Shown: positions 25,621 to 34,034, counted from the first letter of the stretch. The stretch: DNA of 64,000 nt from Pseudomonadota bacterium (GCA_021805545.1 JAJZFB010000031.1:1-64000), one strand, 5' to 3'. Made by a program: numbers and translations. Notes: generated from the letters alone by a model not told the origin.

Positions 25621-26192
25621 CCTGGATCGACGGCGCGGCGCTTGCCATCATCCTGCTTTCCGCCGCCATCTCGGCGGTGCGGGGCTTTGTGCGCGAGGTG
25701 CTGGGCGTGGCCGCCTGGGTGGGCGCCGGTATTGCCGCCTTACGCTATTTTCCGCTGGCGCAGCCTTATATCGCCTCGGTTCTGCCCGGCCCGGCAAAAC
25801 ATTTTGCCGTTTATGGCGCCATGGCCGCCGTCTTCATCGTCGTGCTCATCATTCTCAGCCTCATCAGCGCGCTTATTGGCGGGCTGGTGCGCGAATCCGC
25901 GCTCTCGGGGCTGGATCATTCGCTCGGGCTGGTGTTCGGCGCTCTGCGCGGGGCCGTCATCATCTGCATCGCCTATATCGGGCTGGGTTTTGCCGAGCCA
26001 GCGGCGCAATGGCCTGCCCCGGTGGCCAATGCGCGCTTCCTGCCCATGGCCTATACCGGCGCGAAAACCCTGATTGCGCTCATACCTAAACCCTACCAGC
26101 CGAAGCTGGAAGCACCACCCAGCGCCACCGCCCCCGCCGCCACGGCACTGATGAAGCAACCCGCGGCGGGCAGCGCGCTCAGCAGCAAATAG
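25617..26192 (+). CDS. cvpA: CvpA-family membrane protein
   Basis: This 191-residue protein begins with a CvpA pattern: WIDGAALAIILLSAAIS then VRGFVREVLGVAAWVGAG, followed by two more helices and a Pro/Ala-rich cytoplasmic tail. CvpA proteins act in colicin V export and envelope homeostasis; their exact role is unclear. Its ATGA overlap with radA and its position before purF follow the conserved cvpA-purF arrangement. Confidence 0.9.
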   Translation: MTWIDGAALAIILLSAAISAVRGFVREVLGVAAWVGAGIAALRYFPLAQPYIASVLPGPAKHFAVYGAMAAVFIVVLIILSLISALIGGLVRESALSGLDHSLGLVFGALRGAVIICIAYIGLGFAEPAAQWPAPVANARFLPMAYTGAKTLIALIPKPYQPKLEAPPSATAPAATALMKQPAAGSALSSK

Positions 26193-26273
26193 GCCGGGTG
26201 CGCCTCACCTATGCGCGCGCGCACCTCGACATTGCAGTGTCACATAGTTAGTTGAGCATCGCCGAGGTTGGAG

Positions 26274-27731
26274 ATGGCTTGCATGATCGACGACGATAAG
26301 CCGCATGAGGAATGTGGCGTCTTTGGCGCCTGGAACATAACAGACGCGGCGGCCATCACGGCACTGGGGCTGCATGCGCTGCAGCATCGCGGCCAGGAGG
26401 CAACCGGCATCGTCACCCATGACGGCGTGCGCTTCCATTCCCATAAGGGCCTCGGGCTGGTCGGCGATAATTTTGGCGACGCGAAGGTGATGGCCGGGCT
26501 GCCCGGCACACGCGCCATCGGCCATAACCGCTACGCCACCACGGGCGAGACGGTGCTGCGCAACGTGCAGCCGCTTTTCGCGGAATTCGAATTTGGCGGC
26601 TTTGCCGTCGGCCATAACGGCAATTTGACCAACGCGCACACCCTGCGCCAGGCGCTGGTGCGGCGCGGCTGCCTGTTCCAATCCACCATGGATTCGGAAG
26701 TCTTCGTCCATCTCATCGCCATCTCGCTCTACTCCACCGTGGTGGACCGGCTGATCGACGCGCTGAAACAGGTTGTCGGCGCTTATTCGCTGGTGGCGCT
26801 CACGCATGACCAGCTTATCGGCGTGCGCGACCCGCTGGGCGTGCGCCCGCTCATTCTCGGGCGCACCCATGGCGCCGAGGGCAAGGCCGGCTGGGTTCTG
26901 GCCTCGGAAAGCTGCGCGCTGGACATTGTGGGCGCGGAATTCGTGCGCGATGTGGAGCCGGGCGAGATTGTGCTGATCGACGATCGCGGCGTGCAGAGCA
27001 TCAAGCCTTTTACCCCGCAAAAGCCGCGCTTCTGCGTGTTCGAATATATCTACTTCGCCCGCCCGGATTCGATGATGGAAGGCAGCTCGGTCTATACCGC
27101 GCGCAAGCTCATCGGCGCGCAACTGGCCAAAGAGGCCGCGGTGGCGGCCGATGTGGTGGTGCCGGTGCCCGATTCGGGCGTGCCGGCGGCCATGGGCTTC
27201 GCGGAGGAATCCAGCATCGCCTTCGAGCTTGGCATCATCCGCAACCATTATGTCGGCCGCACCTTCATCGAGCCGACCGACCAGATCCGCCATCTGGGCG
27301 TGCGGCTGAAGCATTCCGCCAACCGCGCCATGATCGAGGGCAAGCGCGTAGTGCTGGTCGATGACAGCATCGTGCGCGGTACAACCAGCCAAAAAATCGT
27401 GGAAATGGTCCGCCAGGCGGGGGCCGCTGAGGTGCATATGCGCATCGCCGGGCCACCCACCACCCATTCCTGCTTCTATGGCATCGACACGCCAGAACGC
27501 GGCAAGCTGCTGGCGGCGCGCAACAGCGTGGAAGAAATGGGCCGGCTGATCGGCGTGGACAGCCTCGCCTTCATCTCCATCGACGGGCTTTATAAAGCGC
27601 TCGGCAAGCCGGGGCGCGATGCCACCGCCCCCGCCTTCTGCGATGCCTGCTTCACCGGCGATTACCCGATTGCGCTAACCGACAGCGAGCAGCGCAACAA
27701 CCAGCTCAGCCTGCTGGCCGAACTCAACTGA
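26274..27731 (+). CDS. purF: Amidophosphoribosyltransferase
   Basis: This protein of about 485 residues catalyses the first step of purine synthesis. A short propeptide precedes the catalytic Cys of ECGVFGAWN (N-terminal-nucleophile glutaminase); the PRPP loop VVLVDDSIVRGTTS is in the C-terminal half. It is of the iron-sulfur type: CVFEYIYF, THSCFYG and CDACFTG supply the cluster cysteines. ATG 26274 and ATG 26283 are both plausible; cleavage gives the same mature protein. The last base of the stop codon is also the first base of a palindromic repeat. Confidence 0.95.
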   Translation: MACMIDDDKPHEECGVFGAWNITDAAAITALGLHALQHRGQEATGIVTHDGVRFHSHKGLGLVGDNFGDAKVMAGLPGTRAIGHNRYATTGETVLRNVQPLFAEFEFGGFAVGHNGNLTNAHTLRQALVRRGCLFQSTMDSEVFVHLIAISLYSTVVDRLIDALKQVVGAYSLVALTHDQLIGVRDPLGVRPLILGRTHGAEGKAGWVLASESCALDIVGAEFVRDVEPGEIVLIDDRGVQSIKPFTPQKPRFCVFEYIYFARPDSMMEGSSVYTARKLIGAQLAKEAAVAADVVVPVPDSGVPAAMGFAEESSIAFELGIIRNHYVGRTFIEPTDQIRHLGVRLKHSANRAMIEGKRVVLVDDSIVRGTTSQKIVEMVRQAGAAEVHMRIAGPPTTHSCFYGIDTPERGKLLAARNSVEEMGRLIGVDSLAFISIDGLYKALGKPGRDATAPAFCDACFTGDYPIALTDSEQRNNQLSLLAELN

Positions 27732-27763
27732 TACCAACGGTCATTGAGCATGACCGTTGGTAT
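27731..27763. repeat. Palindromic element P1, 13-bp arms
   Basis: Perfect arms ATACCAACGGTCA and TGACCGTTGGTAT flank a 7-base loop TTGAGCA. The first base is the last base of the purF stop codon. The same element, with the loop in reverse complement (TGCTCAA), occurs at 63797-63839. It could act as a terminator or mRNA stabiliser. Confidence 0.85.
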
Positions 27764-27808
27764 AAGGCTTATGCCTGGCGCGTGGCCGCCCCGCCAGCCC
27801 CACGCGCG

Positions 27809-27855
27809 ATACCAACGGCTATAAAGGATGAGTCATCCTTTATAGCCGTTGGTAT
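27809..27855. repeat. Palindromic element P1 variant, 23-bp arms
   Basis: Perfect 23-bp arms begin ATACCAACGGCTATAAAG and surround a single G. The outer ATACCAACGG is shared with the element 46 bp upstream; the inner part differs. It would form a very stable cruciform or RNA hairpin. Confidence 0.85.
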
Positions 27856-27879
27856 GAAACGCCCGCGGCCCGCTTGTAA

Positions 27880-27947
27880 GCGCGATGACTTGAGATGCGC
27901 TCGCTTTGCGCGCGATTCGAAAGTCTGAATCGCGCTCTCCTTCATCG
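27880..27947 (+). repeat. Dispersed repeat R1, full copy
   Basis: The copy reads GCGCGATGACTTGAGATGCG, then CTCGCTTTGCGCGCGATTCG and AAAGTCTGAATCGCGCTC. A near-identical inverted copy is at 35811-35882 and a copy split by a palindrome is at 63789-63897. No coding frame is conserved between the copies. Confidence 0.85.
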
Positions 27948-28003
27948 AGTGTCCTGAACCGGAAGTTCATTTGATCAAGATCGTTGTTCAGGTTCAGGAC
28001 ACT
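27948..28003. repeat. Inverted repeat with 13-bp arms
   Basis: Perfect arms AGTGTCCTGAACC and GGTTCAGGACACT flank a 30-base loop. The AGTGTYC...CTGAA pattern resembles the hairpin after flhB at 1324-1372, suggesting relatedness. Confidence 0.75.
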
Positions 28004-28011
28004 AGAGCCAA

Positions 28012-28050
28012 ATCCGATCAGCTTGAATCGAAGATTTAAGCTGATCGGAT
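28012..28050. repeat. Inverted repeat with 13-bp arms
   Basis: Arms ATCCGATCAGCTT and AAGCTGATCGGAT flank GAATCGAAGATTT, which itself can pair partly (GAATC with GATTT). It continues the repeat island after purF. Confidence 0.75.
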
Positions 28051-28073
28051 GGAATTGCTCGCCCAAGCAAATT

Positions 28074-28106
28074 TAGAGCGTTTCCGATTGATCGGAAAAT
28101 GCTCTA
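28074..28106. repeat. Inverted repeat with interrupted arms
   Basis: TAGAGC-G-TTTCCGAT, TG, ATCGGAAA-AT-GCTCTA. The central TTCCGAT/ATCGGAA matches a type of short dispersed palindrome common in alphaproteobacterial intergenic DNA. It is the last element of the island. Confidence 0.7.
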
Positions 28107-28548
28107 GCGGGTAGCCGCACGCCTGTGCCGGCCATGCGGCGCAGGCGGTGTTTTATACGGCACTTACCGCCTCTTTATGCGCCATGTACGGCGCGCGCGG
28201 TTGCGCCGCCCTGGTGGCCGCAAACGGGCCGCGCCGGGGTGGACGCAACGGCCACGGCACCTCCGCCCTCTATCTTGCATATGTATTTTTCTTCAAATTC
28301 AGCCCCAAATCTCCTTTTGTTCATGCAAAAAGGGGGTTTTGGTTAAAGTTTTGTGTCATTTGCGCCACAGCCTTTCCGCAAAGCGAAAACCCTTTTGATT
28401 TCGGCTGGTGTGTGTTGGGCCTTGGCATGTAGATTGCCAAACCGTCAACGTAGAGCTGGCGCGGATGCAGGGATTTCAACCCCGCCCATCATCGAGTCAG
28501 GTTACGTTTTAGGCATCACGTGCAAGTACTGCACAATGAGGAGGCATA
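28107..28548. other. Intergenic region upstream of the outer-membrane barrel gene
   Basis: No convincing gene is present. The left half is GC-rich; the segment around 28270-28400 is AT-rich and suits a promoter for the strongly translated barrel gene, whose start is preceded by AGGAGG at 28539-28544. I could not identify -35/-10 boxes with confidence. A long 5' untranslated region is likely. Confidence 0.5.
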
Positions 28549-29694
28549 ATGATTAGCATTCGTCGTCAACTTATGGGGCTCGGTTTTGCCGCCGCGTCCT
28601 CCCTCGTGGCCATGCAGGCAGCCCATGCCATGAACGGCCCGCAGGCAATCACCATCGATGGCGGGCCGCTGGGTCAACTAGAGCTGAGCGGCGGCGCCGA
28701 CGGCTATGGCTATTACATCAACAACGCCTATCCCGGCGCCAAGGATCACGGTGCCTATATGGGCAGCGGCCTGGTCGAGCTGCAGAAGACCACCGGTGTG
28801 CTGCAATACACCATCGAGCTTGGCTCATCCAGCGGCTCAATCGCCCTTGGCACCCAGCCTTCGCAGGCCACGCTGAACACCTATCGCACTGGCCCGCTGG
28901 TCCAGGGCTATATCACCATCGCGCCGCCCAACACGCCGGTCACCGTCTCGGCCGGCCACCTGCCCTCGCTCGAAGGGTATGAGGCCACGGTAAACTGGTA
29001 CAACCCGTCGCAGTTCACCACCGCGCTCTGGGCTGTTGAGAACTCCTACTCCACCGGCGTTCAAGCCGCCCTTACCGAAGGGCCGGTGAGCGCCACCGTA
29101 CAGTTTGGTGACGGCAACGATACCGGCGTATGGAACTATGGCCAGGCCTTGGTTACCTACACCATCAACGCCAATAATGTGCTGAACGTGTACGGCGCCA
29201 TGAATTTCGGCCGCACCGGCGCGAGCGCCTTCTACTATGGCGGCGGCACCGTTGGCACCAACAATGTCTACGTGAACAACCAGATGATCGGCGGCTACTA
29301 TAGCTGGACCCAGGGCAACCTGAACTTGGTGCCGGAAGTCCAGTATGTGTTCGCCAAGACCGACCATCTGGCGGGCATCGACAAATCCACCTCCAACCTC
29401 GGCGCGGCCGTGTTCGGCGATTATGCCTTCGGCAAAACCCCGTACTCGCTGGGTGGCTGGGTTGAATATGATAACAGCCAGGGTGGCGGTAACTGGTTCA
29501 TCGGCCAGCAATCGGAGTTGATCGGCGCCGCCCTGTCGCCGACCTGGCAGTATAAAGATCTGTTCGCCCGCGCCAATGCGGGGCTGATCTACCTGCTGAA
29601 CAACAAGCAGTTCTCGCAAGGCGGCAGCTTCGGCAACAATGGCACCAACAAGCTGCAGTTCACCGGCACCCTGCAGGCCGGCGTGCTGTTCTAA
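28549..29694 (+). CDS. Outer-membrane beta-barrel (porin-like) protein
   Basis: This 381-residue protein has a signal peptide (LGFAAASSLVAMQAAHA), then alternating amphipathic strands rich in Gly, Tyr, Asn and Thr, ending in LQAGVLF with the C-terminal Phe required for barrel assembly. The pattern resembles the BBP2-type barrel family. AGGAGG before the start, a probable long leader, and a strong terminator right after indicate an abundant monocistronic protein. The pore substrate is unknown. Confidence 0.82.
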   Translation: MISIRRQLMGLGFAAASSLVAMQAAHAMNGPQAITIDGGPLGQLELSGGADGYGYYINNAYPGAKDHGAYMGSGLVELQKTTGVLQYTIELGSSSGSIALGTQPSQATLNTYRTGPLVQGYITIAPPNTPVTVSAGHLPSLEGYEATVNWYNPSQFTTALWAVENSYSTGVQAALTEGPVSATVQFGDGNDTGVWNYGQALVTYTINANNVLNVYGAMNFGRTGASAFYYGGGTVGTNNVYVNNQMIGGYYSWTQGNLNLVPEVQYVFAKTDHLAGIDKSTSNLGAAVFGDYAFGKTPYSLGGWVEYDNSQGGGNWFIGQQSELIGAALSPTWQYKDLFARANAGLIYLLNNKQFSQGGSFGNNGTNKLQFTGTLQAGVLF

Positions 29695-29718
29695 GCCGTT
29701 ACCCTTACGTTATAATGA

Positions 29719-29746
29719 GGCCGGACCTTCGGGTCCGGCCTTTTTT
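29719..29746 (+). terminator. Intrinsic terminator of the barrel gene
   Basis: Perfect 9-bp arms GGCCGGACC and GGTCCGGCC close on the stable tetraloop TTCG and are followed by six T residues, 25 bp after the stop codon. Confidence 0.96.
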
Positions 29747-30314
29747 GTTGCACGCTTCGCGTATAGCGGGCCGTTTCCTCCCTTGCGCGGCAAGGCTGGT
29801 AATGTCTCTGTTTGAAATTTCAGCTTTGGGAAGATTTCTGCCCGCCAGCTATAGAAAAGACTGGCGCTTAAGCGGACAAACTGCCCATTGTGTGCCGGAA
29901 CCCCAGCAAAGCCGGTGAATGTCAGGGCGTCAATGCCCTCTTTAAGTGATATGAGACCGAAGCCGTCTCCATATCCGCCGCCAGCGGAGCCGCTGCTGTG
30001 AGCCGTTAATGCATGATGCAGATCACGCCCAATTTAGCCATCCAGCACCGATCTTTAAGATCATGCCTAAAGCTGTGAAAAACCGCTCTTTTATCAATGA
30101 TTCTTGTTCGTCCACGCCGTGCAACGTGAAAATATGCTTCGACGCGCCGATCAACATGCGCTTAAACTCCTTAGGACAGCTGTTTGATGATGCTCATCGA
30201 GCAACCTCATCTTTGCACAACCGATGCCGTGGGCCGTTCCACCCAGCCATTCTCGGTGCAACTCAACAGGCTGACCATAAAGAGTTACGCCGCCGCGCTC
30301 CTGGTTGACACGGA
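29747..30314. other. Gene-poor region with insertion-sequence debris
   Basis: About 570 bp without a supportable gene. The minus strand has scattered short coding-like stretches, including the IS110-type start noted separately and a stretch reading DALTFTGFAGVPAHNGQFV near 29900 that I cannot assign. The composition is lower in GC than the flanks, consistent with decayed mobile DNA. Confidence 0.5.
30085..30157 (-). pseudogene. 5' stub of an IS110-type transposase
   Basis: ATG 30157 follows AAGGAG at good spacing. The first codons read MLIGASKHIFTLHGVDEQ, like the N-terminal RuvC-like strand of IS110 transposases (ASK...HGVD). Similarity is lost after about 20 codons and the frame closes soon after. 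Only the start of the gene remains. Confidence 0.45.
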
Positions 30315-31241
30315 TCAAGCCCCCAGCGCGGCCTTTATGCCATGGAGCGCCAGAAAGCCCATGGCGTTGCGTGTTTCCACCGTAGCAGAACCGATATGCG
30401 GCAGCAGCACCACATTCTCCAGTTCGCGATAGCCAGGGGCGATCTCTGGCTCGTTGGTGAATACATCCAGCCCGGCGGCTGCAACATGGCCGGCGCGCAG
30501 GGCAGCAATCAGCGCTTCATCGTCCACGCTGGTGCCACGGCCCGTATTCACCACGATGGCACCAGGCTTGAGCAGGGCCAGGCGTTCCGCATTGAGCCAG
30601 CGCAGCGTGGCGGAGCCGCCAGGGGCGTTCATGGAAAGGAAGTCGATGGCGCCCAGGAAACTGGCGTCATCGCCATGGTAGATGGCACCCTGCTCCAGTT
30701 CGGGCGGCAAACGGTTGCGGTTGCGGTAATGGATTTGCATGTTCAGCCCCTGCGCCATGCGGGCCAGCGCGCGGCCAATGCGGCCCATGCCGAAAATGCC
30801 AAGCGCCTTGTTGGACACATCGCGCCCGAGCAGGAAGGTAGGGGTGAGACCCTGCCATTGCCCGGCGCGCAGAATCCGCTCGCCCTCGCCCGCCCGGCGC
30901 GCGGCCATGAGCATGAGCATGAGCGCGGTTTCCGCCGTGGCGTTGGTCAGCACATCCGGCGTGTTGCAGATTTTAATGCCGCGCGCGGCAGCGGCGTCCA
31001 GGTCGATATGCTCCACGCCAACCGATGAGGTGGCGATGACTTTCACCGAATGCGGCAGGGCGTTTATGAGGGCGGCGTCAAACTTGTCGGTGGTGACACA
31101 CAGAATGGCGTTCACGCCTTCGATGTTGCCGAGCACGGCTTGCGGGTTGAACGCGCCTTGCAGGCGCAGTTCGCGGGTTTCGTGCTCTCGCCTGGCGCGC
31201 TCCAGCACGGCTTGCGGCATCTCGCGTATGATCAGCAGCAT
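30315..31241 (-). CDS. D-2-hydroxyacid dehydrogenase (glyoxylate/hydroxypyruvate reductase type)
   Basis: This 308-residue NAD(P)-dependent enzyme has the cofactor motif GIFGMGRIGRALA, the catalytic Arg in NTGRGTSVDD, Glu in FTNEPEI and His in LLPHIGSAT. ATG 31241 follows GGAGG; the frame upstream is not needed. Members reduce glyoxylate, hydroxypyruvate or other 2-ketoacids. It ends downstream of the ornithine decarboxylase gene on the same strand, with a 48-bp gap, so the two may be cotranscribed. Confidence 0.88.
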   Translation of the reverse strand: MLLIIREMPQAVLERARREHETRELRLQGAFNPQAVLGNIEGVNAILCVTTDKFDAALINALPHSVKVIATSSVGVEHIDLDAAAARGIKICNTPDVLTNATAETALMLMLMAARRAGEGERILRAGQWQGLTPTFLLGRDVSNKALGIFGMGRIGRALARMAQGLNMQIHYRNRNRLPPELEQGAIYHGDDASFLGAIDFLSMNAPGGSATLRWLNAERLALLKPGAIVVNTGRGTSVDDEALIAALRAGHVAAAGLDVFTNEPEIAPGYRELENVVLLPHIGSATVETRNAMGFLALHGIKAALGA

Positions 31242-31289
31242 GGGTTCCTCCGTCCCGGCAGGATAGCCCGCCGGAACGGCGTTGGCCAA

Positions 31290-32522
31290 TCAGGCCGCTG
31301 GTTCGCTGCCCGGCGCTTCCAGCATGGCGCGGTCGCGCACTTCCACCAAAGCCGCACGGTCGAACCCGTTAAAGGCCGTGCGCAGGCAGGTGCCATAGGC
31401 GCCGAGCTGGCCGATTTCGGCCCAGTCCCCCTCCCGCACATCATCGGGCAAGATGAAGGGGCCGTTCATTACGTCCAGCGAATCGCAGCTTGGGCCGAAG
31501 AAGCCGAAAGCGGCATCCGGCGCGCCGGCGCTGGGGCGGGCGTGCAGCAGGCGGGTAGGAAAGCGGAATTTCAGCGCCCCGGCATCGGCCAGCGCGCCGT
31601 AAACGCCATCGTTAATGTAGAGCATGTTGCCCTTGCGCAGCTGCACCTGCACCACCACCGAGCCGCCGCCAGTCACCAGCGCGCGGCCCGGCTCGGCCCA
31701 GAGTTTGAGCCAAGGCATGGCCAGGCGCTCATAGGCCGCATCGATTTCCGCCATGAAGGCGCCGAGCGGAGGTGGCTCCATGTCCGGGTAGGTGGCGGGA
31801 AAGCCGCCGCCAATGTCCAGCACATCCACGCGCACACCGGCGGCGCGCATGGCCTCGCCCGCGAGCGCAATGGCGTCGCGCCAGGCCAGCGGGTCCAGGC
31901 ATTGCGATCCGGCATGGAAGGCCACACCCAGGCGCCCGGCCAGCGGGCGGGCGGCGCGCAGCAGCGCCACCGCGGTTTCGAAATCCGCCCCGAATTTCTT
32001 GGAGAGATTGATGACGGCGCCGGTTTCCGGCAGGGCGAGGCGAATGAACAAGCCGGGGCGGGCATCGGCAGTGGTGCCGATTTCCTGCATGATCTTGTCC
32101 AGCTCGCTGGTGGAATCCAGCACGAAATCGCGCACGCCGTGCAGCCCCCAGGCCTCGCGGATGGCGGGGCGGGATTTGACCGGGTGCATAAAATGAATAT
32201 GCGCGCCAGGAAACAGGCGGCGGACCAGCGTGACCTCGGAGATGGAGGCGCAGTCGAAATGGCGGATGCCGCCATCCCATAGCGCGCGCAGCACGGCGGG
32301 TTCCGGGTTGCACTTAACGGCGTAAAGCACATCGCCATTGAAGGCAGCGGCAAAGTTTTGCGCGGCGGAGGAAATAACCGCCGGGCGGATGCAGTGCAGC
32401 GGCTCGGACGGGCGCAGGCTGGCCACCATCTCGGCCACGCTGGGAAGGGTCTGCGCCCCGGCACGGAGCGACACACGGCGCTGCAGCGGCGCAATGGCCG
32501 CGCGGTTTTCAATCAGGCTCAT
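31290..32522 (-). CDS. Ornithine decarboxylase-like PLP enzyme (fold type III)
   Basis: This 410-residue enzyme has the alanine-racemase-type barrel with the PLP lysine in LYAVKCNPEP, phosphate contacts in DIGGGFPATYP and AEPGRALVT, FHAGSQ, and the catalytic Cys in GPSCDSLDV. These are features of ornithine/lysine decarboxylases that make putrescine or cadaverine. Its start ATG 32522 follows AGGAAG. It has an unusually long upstream leader. Ornithine specificity is inferred from length and CDSLD motif; diaminopimelate decarboxylase is less likely. It could feed the putrescine pathway encoded near 57-63 kb. Confidence 0.87.
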   Translation of the reverse strand: MSLIENRAAIAPLQRRVSLRAGAQTLPSVAEMVASLRPSEPLHCIRPAVISSAAQNFAAAFNGDVLYAVKCNPEPAVLRALWDGGIRHFDCASISEVTLVRRLFPGAHIHFMHPVKSRPAIREAWGLHGVRDFVLDSTSELDKIMQEIGTTADARPGLFIRLALPETGAVINLSKKFGADFETAVALLRAARPLAGRLGVAFHAGSQCLDPLAWRDAIALAGEAMRAAGVRVDVLDIGGGFPATYPDMEPPPLGAFMAEIDAAYERLAMPWLKLWAEPGRALVTGGGSVVVQVQLRKGNMLYINDGVYGALADAGALKFRFPTRLLHARPSAGAPDAAFGFFGPSCDSLDVMNGPFILPDDVREGDWAEIGQLGAYGTCLRTAFNGFDRAALVEVRDRAMLEAPGSEPAA

Positions 32523-32936
32523 GGAGAATGCTTCCTCACAACGCGCCAGTTGGTAAATCTAACCCGTAACTGGCACAAAAACAACCAAAACCACGGCGCG
32601 TCAGGAGATCAGGCGCGCACCATGTTCAAATGATGTTCAAATGATGATGTGAGGACTTCGCATCGTTATAAACCGTATATGCAACATCAAGCGTCTCCCA
32701 ATTGATCCCGGCCCGGGGGCCGCACGTGACCTAACCAGGATGCGTCTCGTCGTTGCTGTACCCTGAATATCGGGTTCCCGGCACGTGCGATGCATCTAGC
32801 GTCTCCCGCCAAGGAGAACTGGCGTTGCACATACAAGAATTCTCTGTGGTTTCGCTATGCTATTTTAGCATAACCCTTATTAGCCCCGGCGTTTATTTAT
32901 GCAGGCGTTTTTACGCTGCGGCACCGCCGCGCTTTT
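32523..32936 (-). promoter_or_regulatory. Long leader of the decarboxylase gene, candidate speF-type RNA
   Basis: About 400 bp with no gene. On the minus strand the leader carries GGGAGACGCTAGATG (32807-32793) and GGGAGACGCTTGATG (32699-32685), each next to a GC-rich block with CACGTG (32782-32787 and 32723-32728). Alphaproteobacterial ornithine decarboxylase genes are known to carry a conserved structured speF leader RNA, so this may be a member; I cannot verify the consensus structure. Near 32860 the motif TGCTATTTTAGCA forms an AT-rich inverted repeat that may belong to a promoter. Confidence 0.4.
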
Positions 32937-33677
32937 TCAGGCAATGGCGCGGGCGTGAATCTCGTGCGCGTTACGGTGGCCGGATTCGGCCTGGGTCGTG
33001 TCGTGGCGGTGGTCGATGACCATGTAGCCTCGGCCCCAATTAGTCTCGATAAAATCATCCACGCCCAGCACCTGCAATTTTTTGCGGATTTTGCAGATGA
33101 ACACGTCAATGATCTTCGGGTTCGGCTCGTCCAGCCCGCCATACAGGTGGTCGAGAATGGCCTCCTTGCTCAGCACCACGCCTTTGCGCAGCGCGAGGAT
33201 TTCGGCGATCTGGTACTCCTTCTTGGTGAGCATTACAGGCTTGCCTTTGGCATAGATCTTCTTGGCGTTCATGTTGATCTCGACCGCGCCGATGCGCAGC
33301 GCGTTTTCCTGAAAACCGCGCGAGCGGCGGATGAGGTTCTGGACTTTCATGAAAATCTCTTCGTGCGACAGCGCATCGACGATGAGATCGTCCGCCCCGG
33401 CCTGAAGCACGCGAAGGCGGGCGGCCTCGTTCATCGCGCGGGCGACGGCGACGATGGGAGCGCGAACACGGGCCATGCGCAGCTTGCGGACAATATCGAG
33501 ATCGCCCAGCCGCTCCTCCGACAGACGCAGGAGGATCACATCGTAATCGTAGAATTTGACCAGATCGAGCGCTTCTTCCGGGTCATTGGTTTCATCGACA
33601 ATGGCCAGGCGCGAGCGGAGAAAGGCCGTCAAAAGGTCTTTTTTATTTGATATTGTCTCAAAAGATAATATTTTCAT
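32937..33677 (-). CDS. CtrA-like response regulator with inactivated receiver
   Basis: This 246-residue protein matches CtrA in length and layout. The winged-helix DNA-binding half is well kept: LTKKEYQIAEILALRKG, LDHLYGGLDEPNPKIIDVFI, IRKKL and TNWGRGYMV. The receiver is not: position 51, the phospho-acceptor Asp of CtrA (LLDLN), is Arg (LLRLS); the acidic pair after strand 1 is Thr-Ile (FETIS); the switch Thr/Ser is Ala and the conserved Lys (TKPF) is replaced in IVDALS. It therefore cannot be phosphorylated in the normal way. ATG 33677 follows GGAGG. It may be a phosphorylation-independent CtrA paralogue. Confidence 0.85.
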   Translation of the reverse strand: MKILSFETISNKKDLLTAFLRSRLAIVDETNDPEEALDLVKFYDYDVILLRLSEERLGDLDIVRKLRMARVRAPIVAVARAMNEAARLRVLQAGADDLIVDALSHEEIFMKVQNLIRRSRGFQENALRIGAVEINMNAKKIYAKGKPVMLTKKEYQIAEILALRKGVVLSKEAILDHLYGGLDEPNPKIIDVFICKIRKKLQVLGVDDFIETNWGRGYMVIDHRHDTTQAESGHRNAHEIHARAIA

Positions 33678-34034
33678 CGTGGCCTCCAGAAGATTGAATT
33701 AAAACTACAACCATAGGAAGAATACGTCAATAATTTAGTTTAATATTCTCGTTAAGGGTGTATAAATTTAGATAAAATTAACAATATTTGATGCAAGCAA
33801 GCCGCTCCGGCACAAGTCGCGCTAAAAAATTCATGAAAATCAGTATGTTGCTGAAAGCTGCGGCGCTTTGCCTGGGGCGGGGTTCAAGTCCGCTGGCGGC
33901 TGAATTTGGCGAGCGCTTTACCCAAACGTCACCATCACGGCCATTTTTAGTACGGTTTAACAACCGTTTTTAACCAAAAAATTTCCCAGGCGGCCGCCTG
34001 CCGCCTGGGAAATTGGGGCGTAGACTGACTTACG
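33678..34034. other. AT-rich region upstream of the CtrA-like gene
   Basis: No supportable gene. The first 100 bp are strongly AT-rich. TTAA, eight bases, TTAA at 33740-33755 is one base away from the CtrA box (TTAA-N7-TTAA) and could bind a divergent family member. A 46-codon frame from ATG 33833 has a weak signal-peptide look but no ribosome site and is not called. The right end holds the mscL terminator. Confidence 0.45.
33975..34014 (-). terminator. Intrinsic terminator of mscL
   Basis: Perfect 14-bp arms AATTTCCCAGGCGG and CCGCCTGGGAAATT with a 7-base loop. On the minus strand the stem is followed by a run of T residues (the A run at 33976-33981 on the plus strand). It lies 20 bp after the mscL stop. 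Confidence 0.92.

Noticed and set aside
28148-28432. 94-codon open frame before the barrel gene
   Set aside because: No ribosome site, no recognisable domain, and it crosses the AT-rich promoter-like segment.
30009-30308. 99-codon plus-strand frame downstream of the barrel gene
   Set aside because: It runs across the IS110-type remnant on the other strand and shows no protein-like pattern.
33740-33755. CtrA box upstream of the CtrA-like gene
   Set aside because: The TTAA motifs are separated by 8 bases instead of 7; kept only as a weak note.
33870-33905. GGTTCAAGTCC resembling a tRNA T-arm
   Set aside because: The flanks do not form the 5-bp T-stem, and no acceptor, D or anticodon arms can be built around it.
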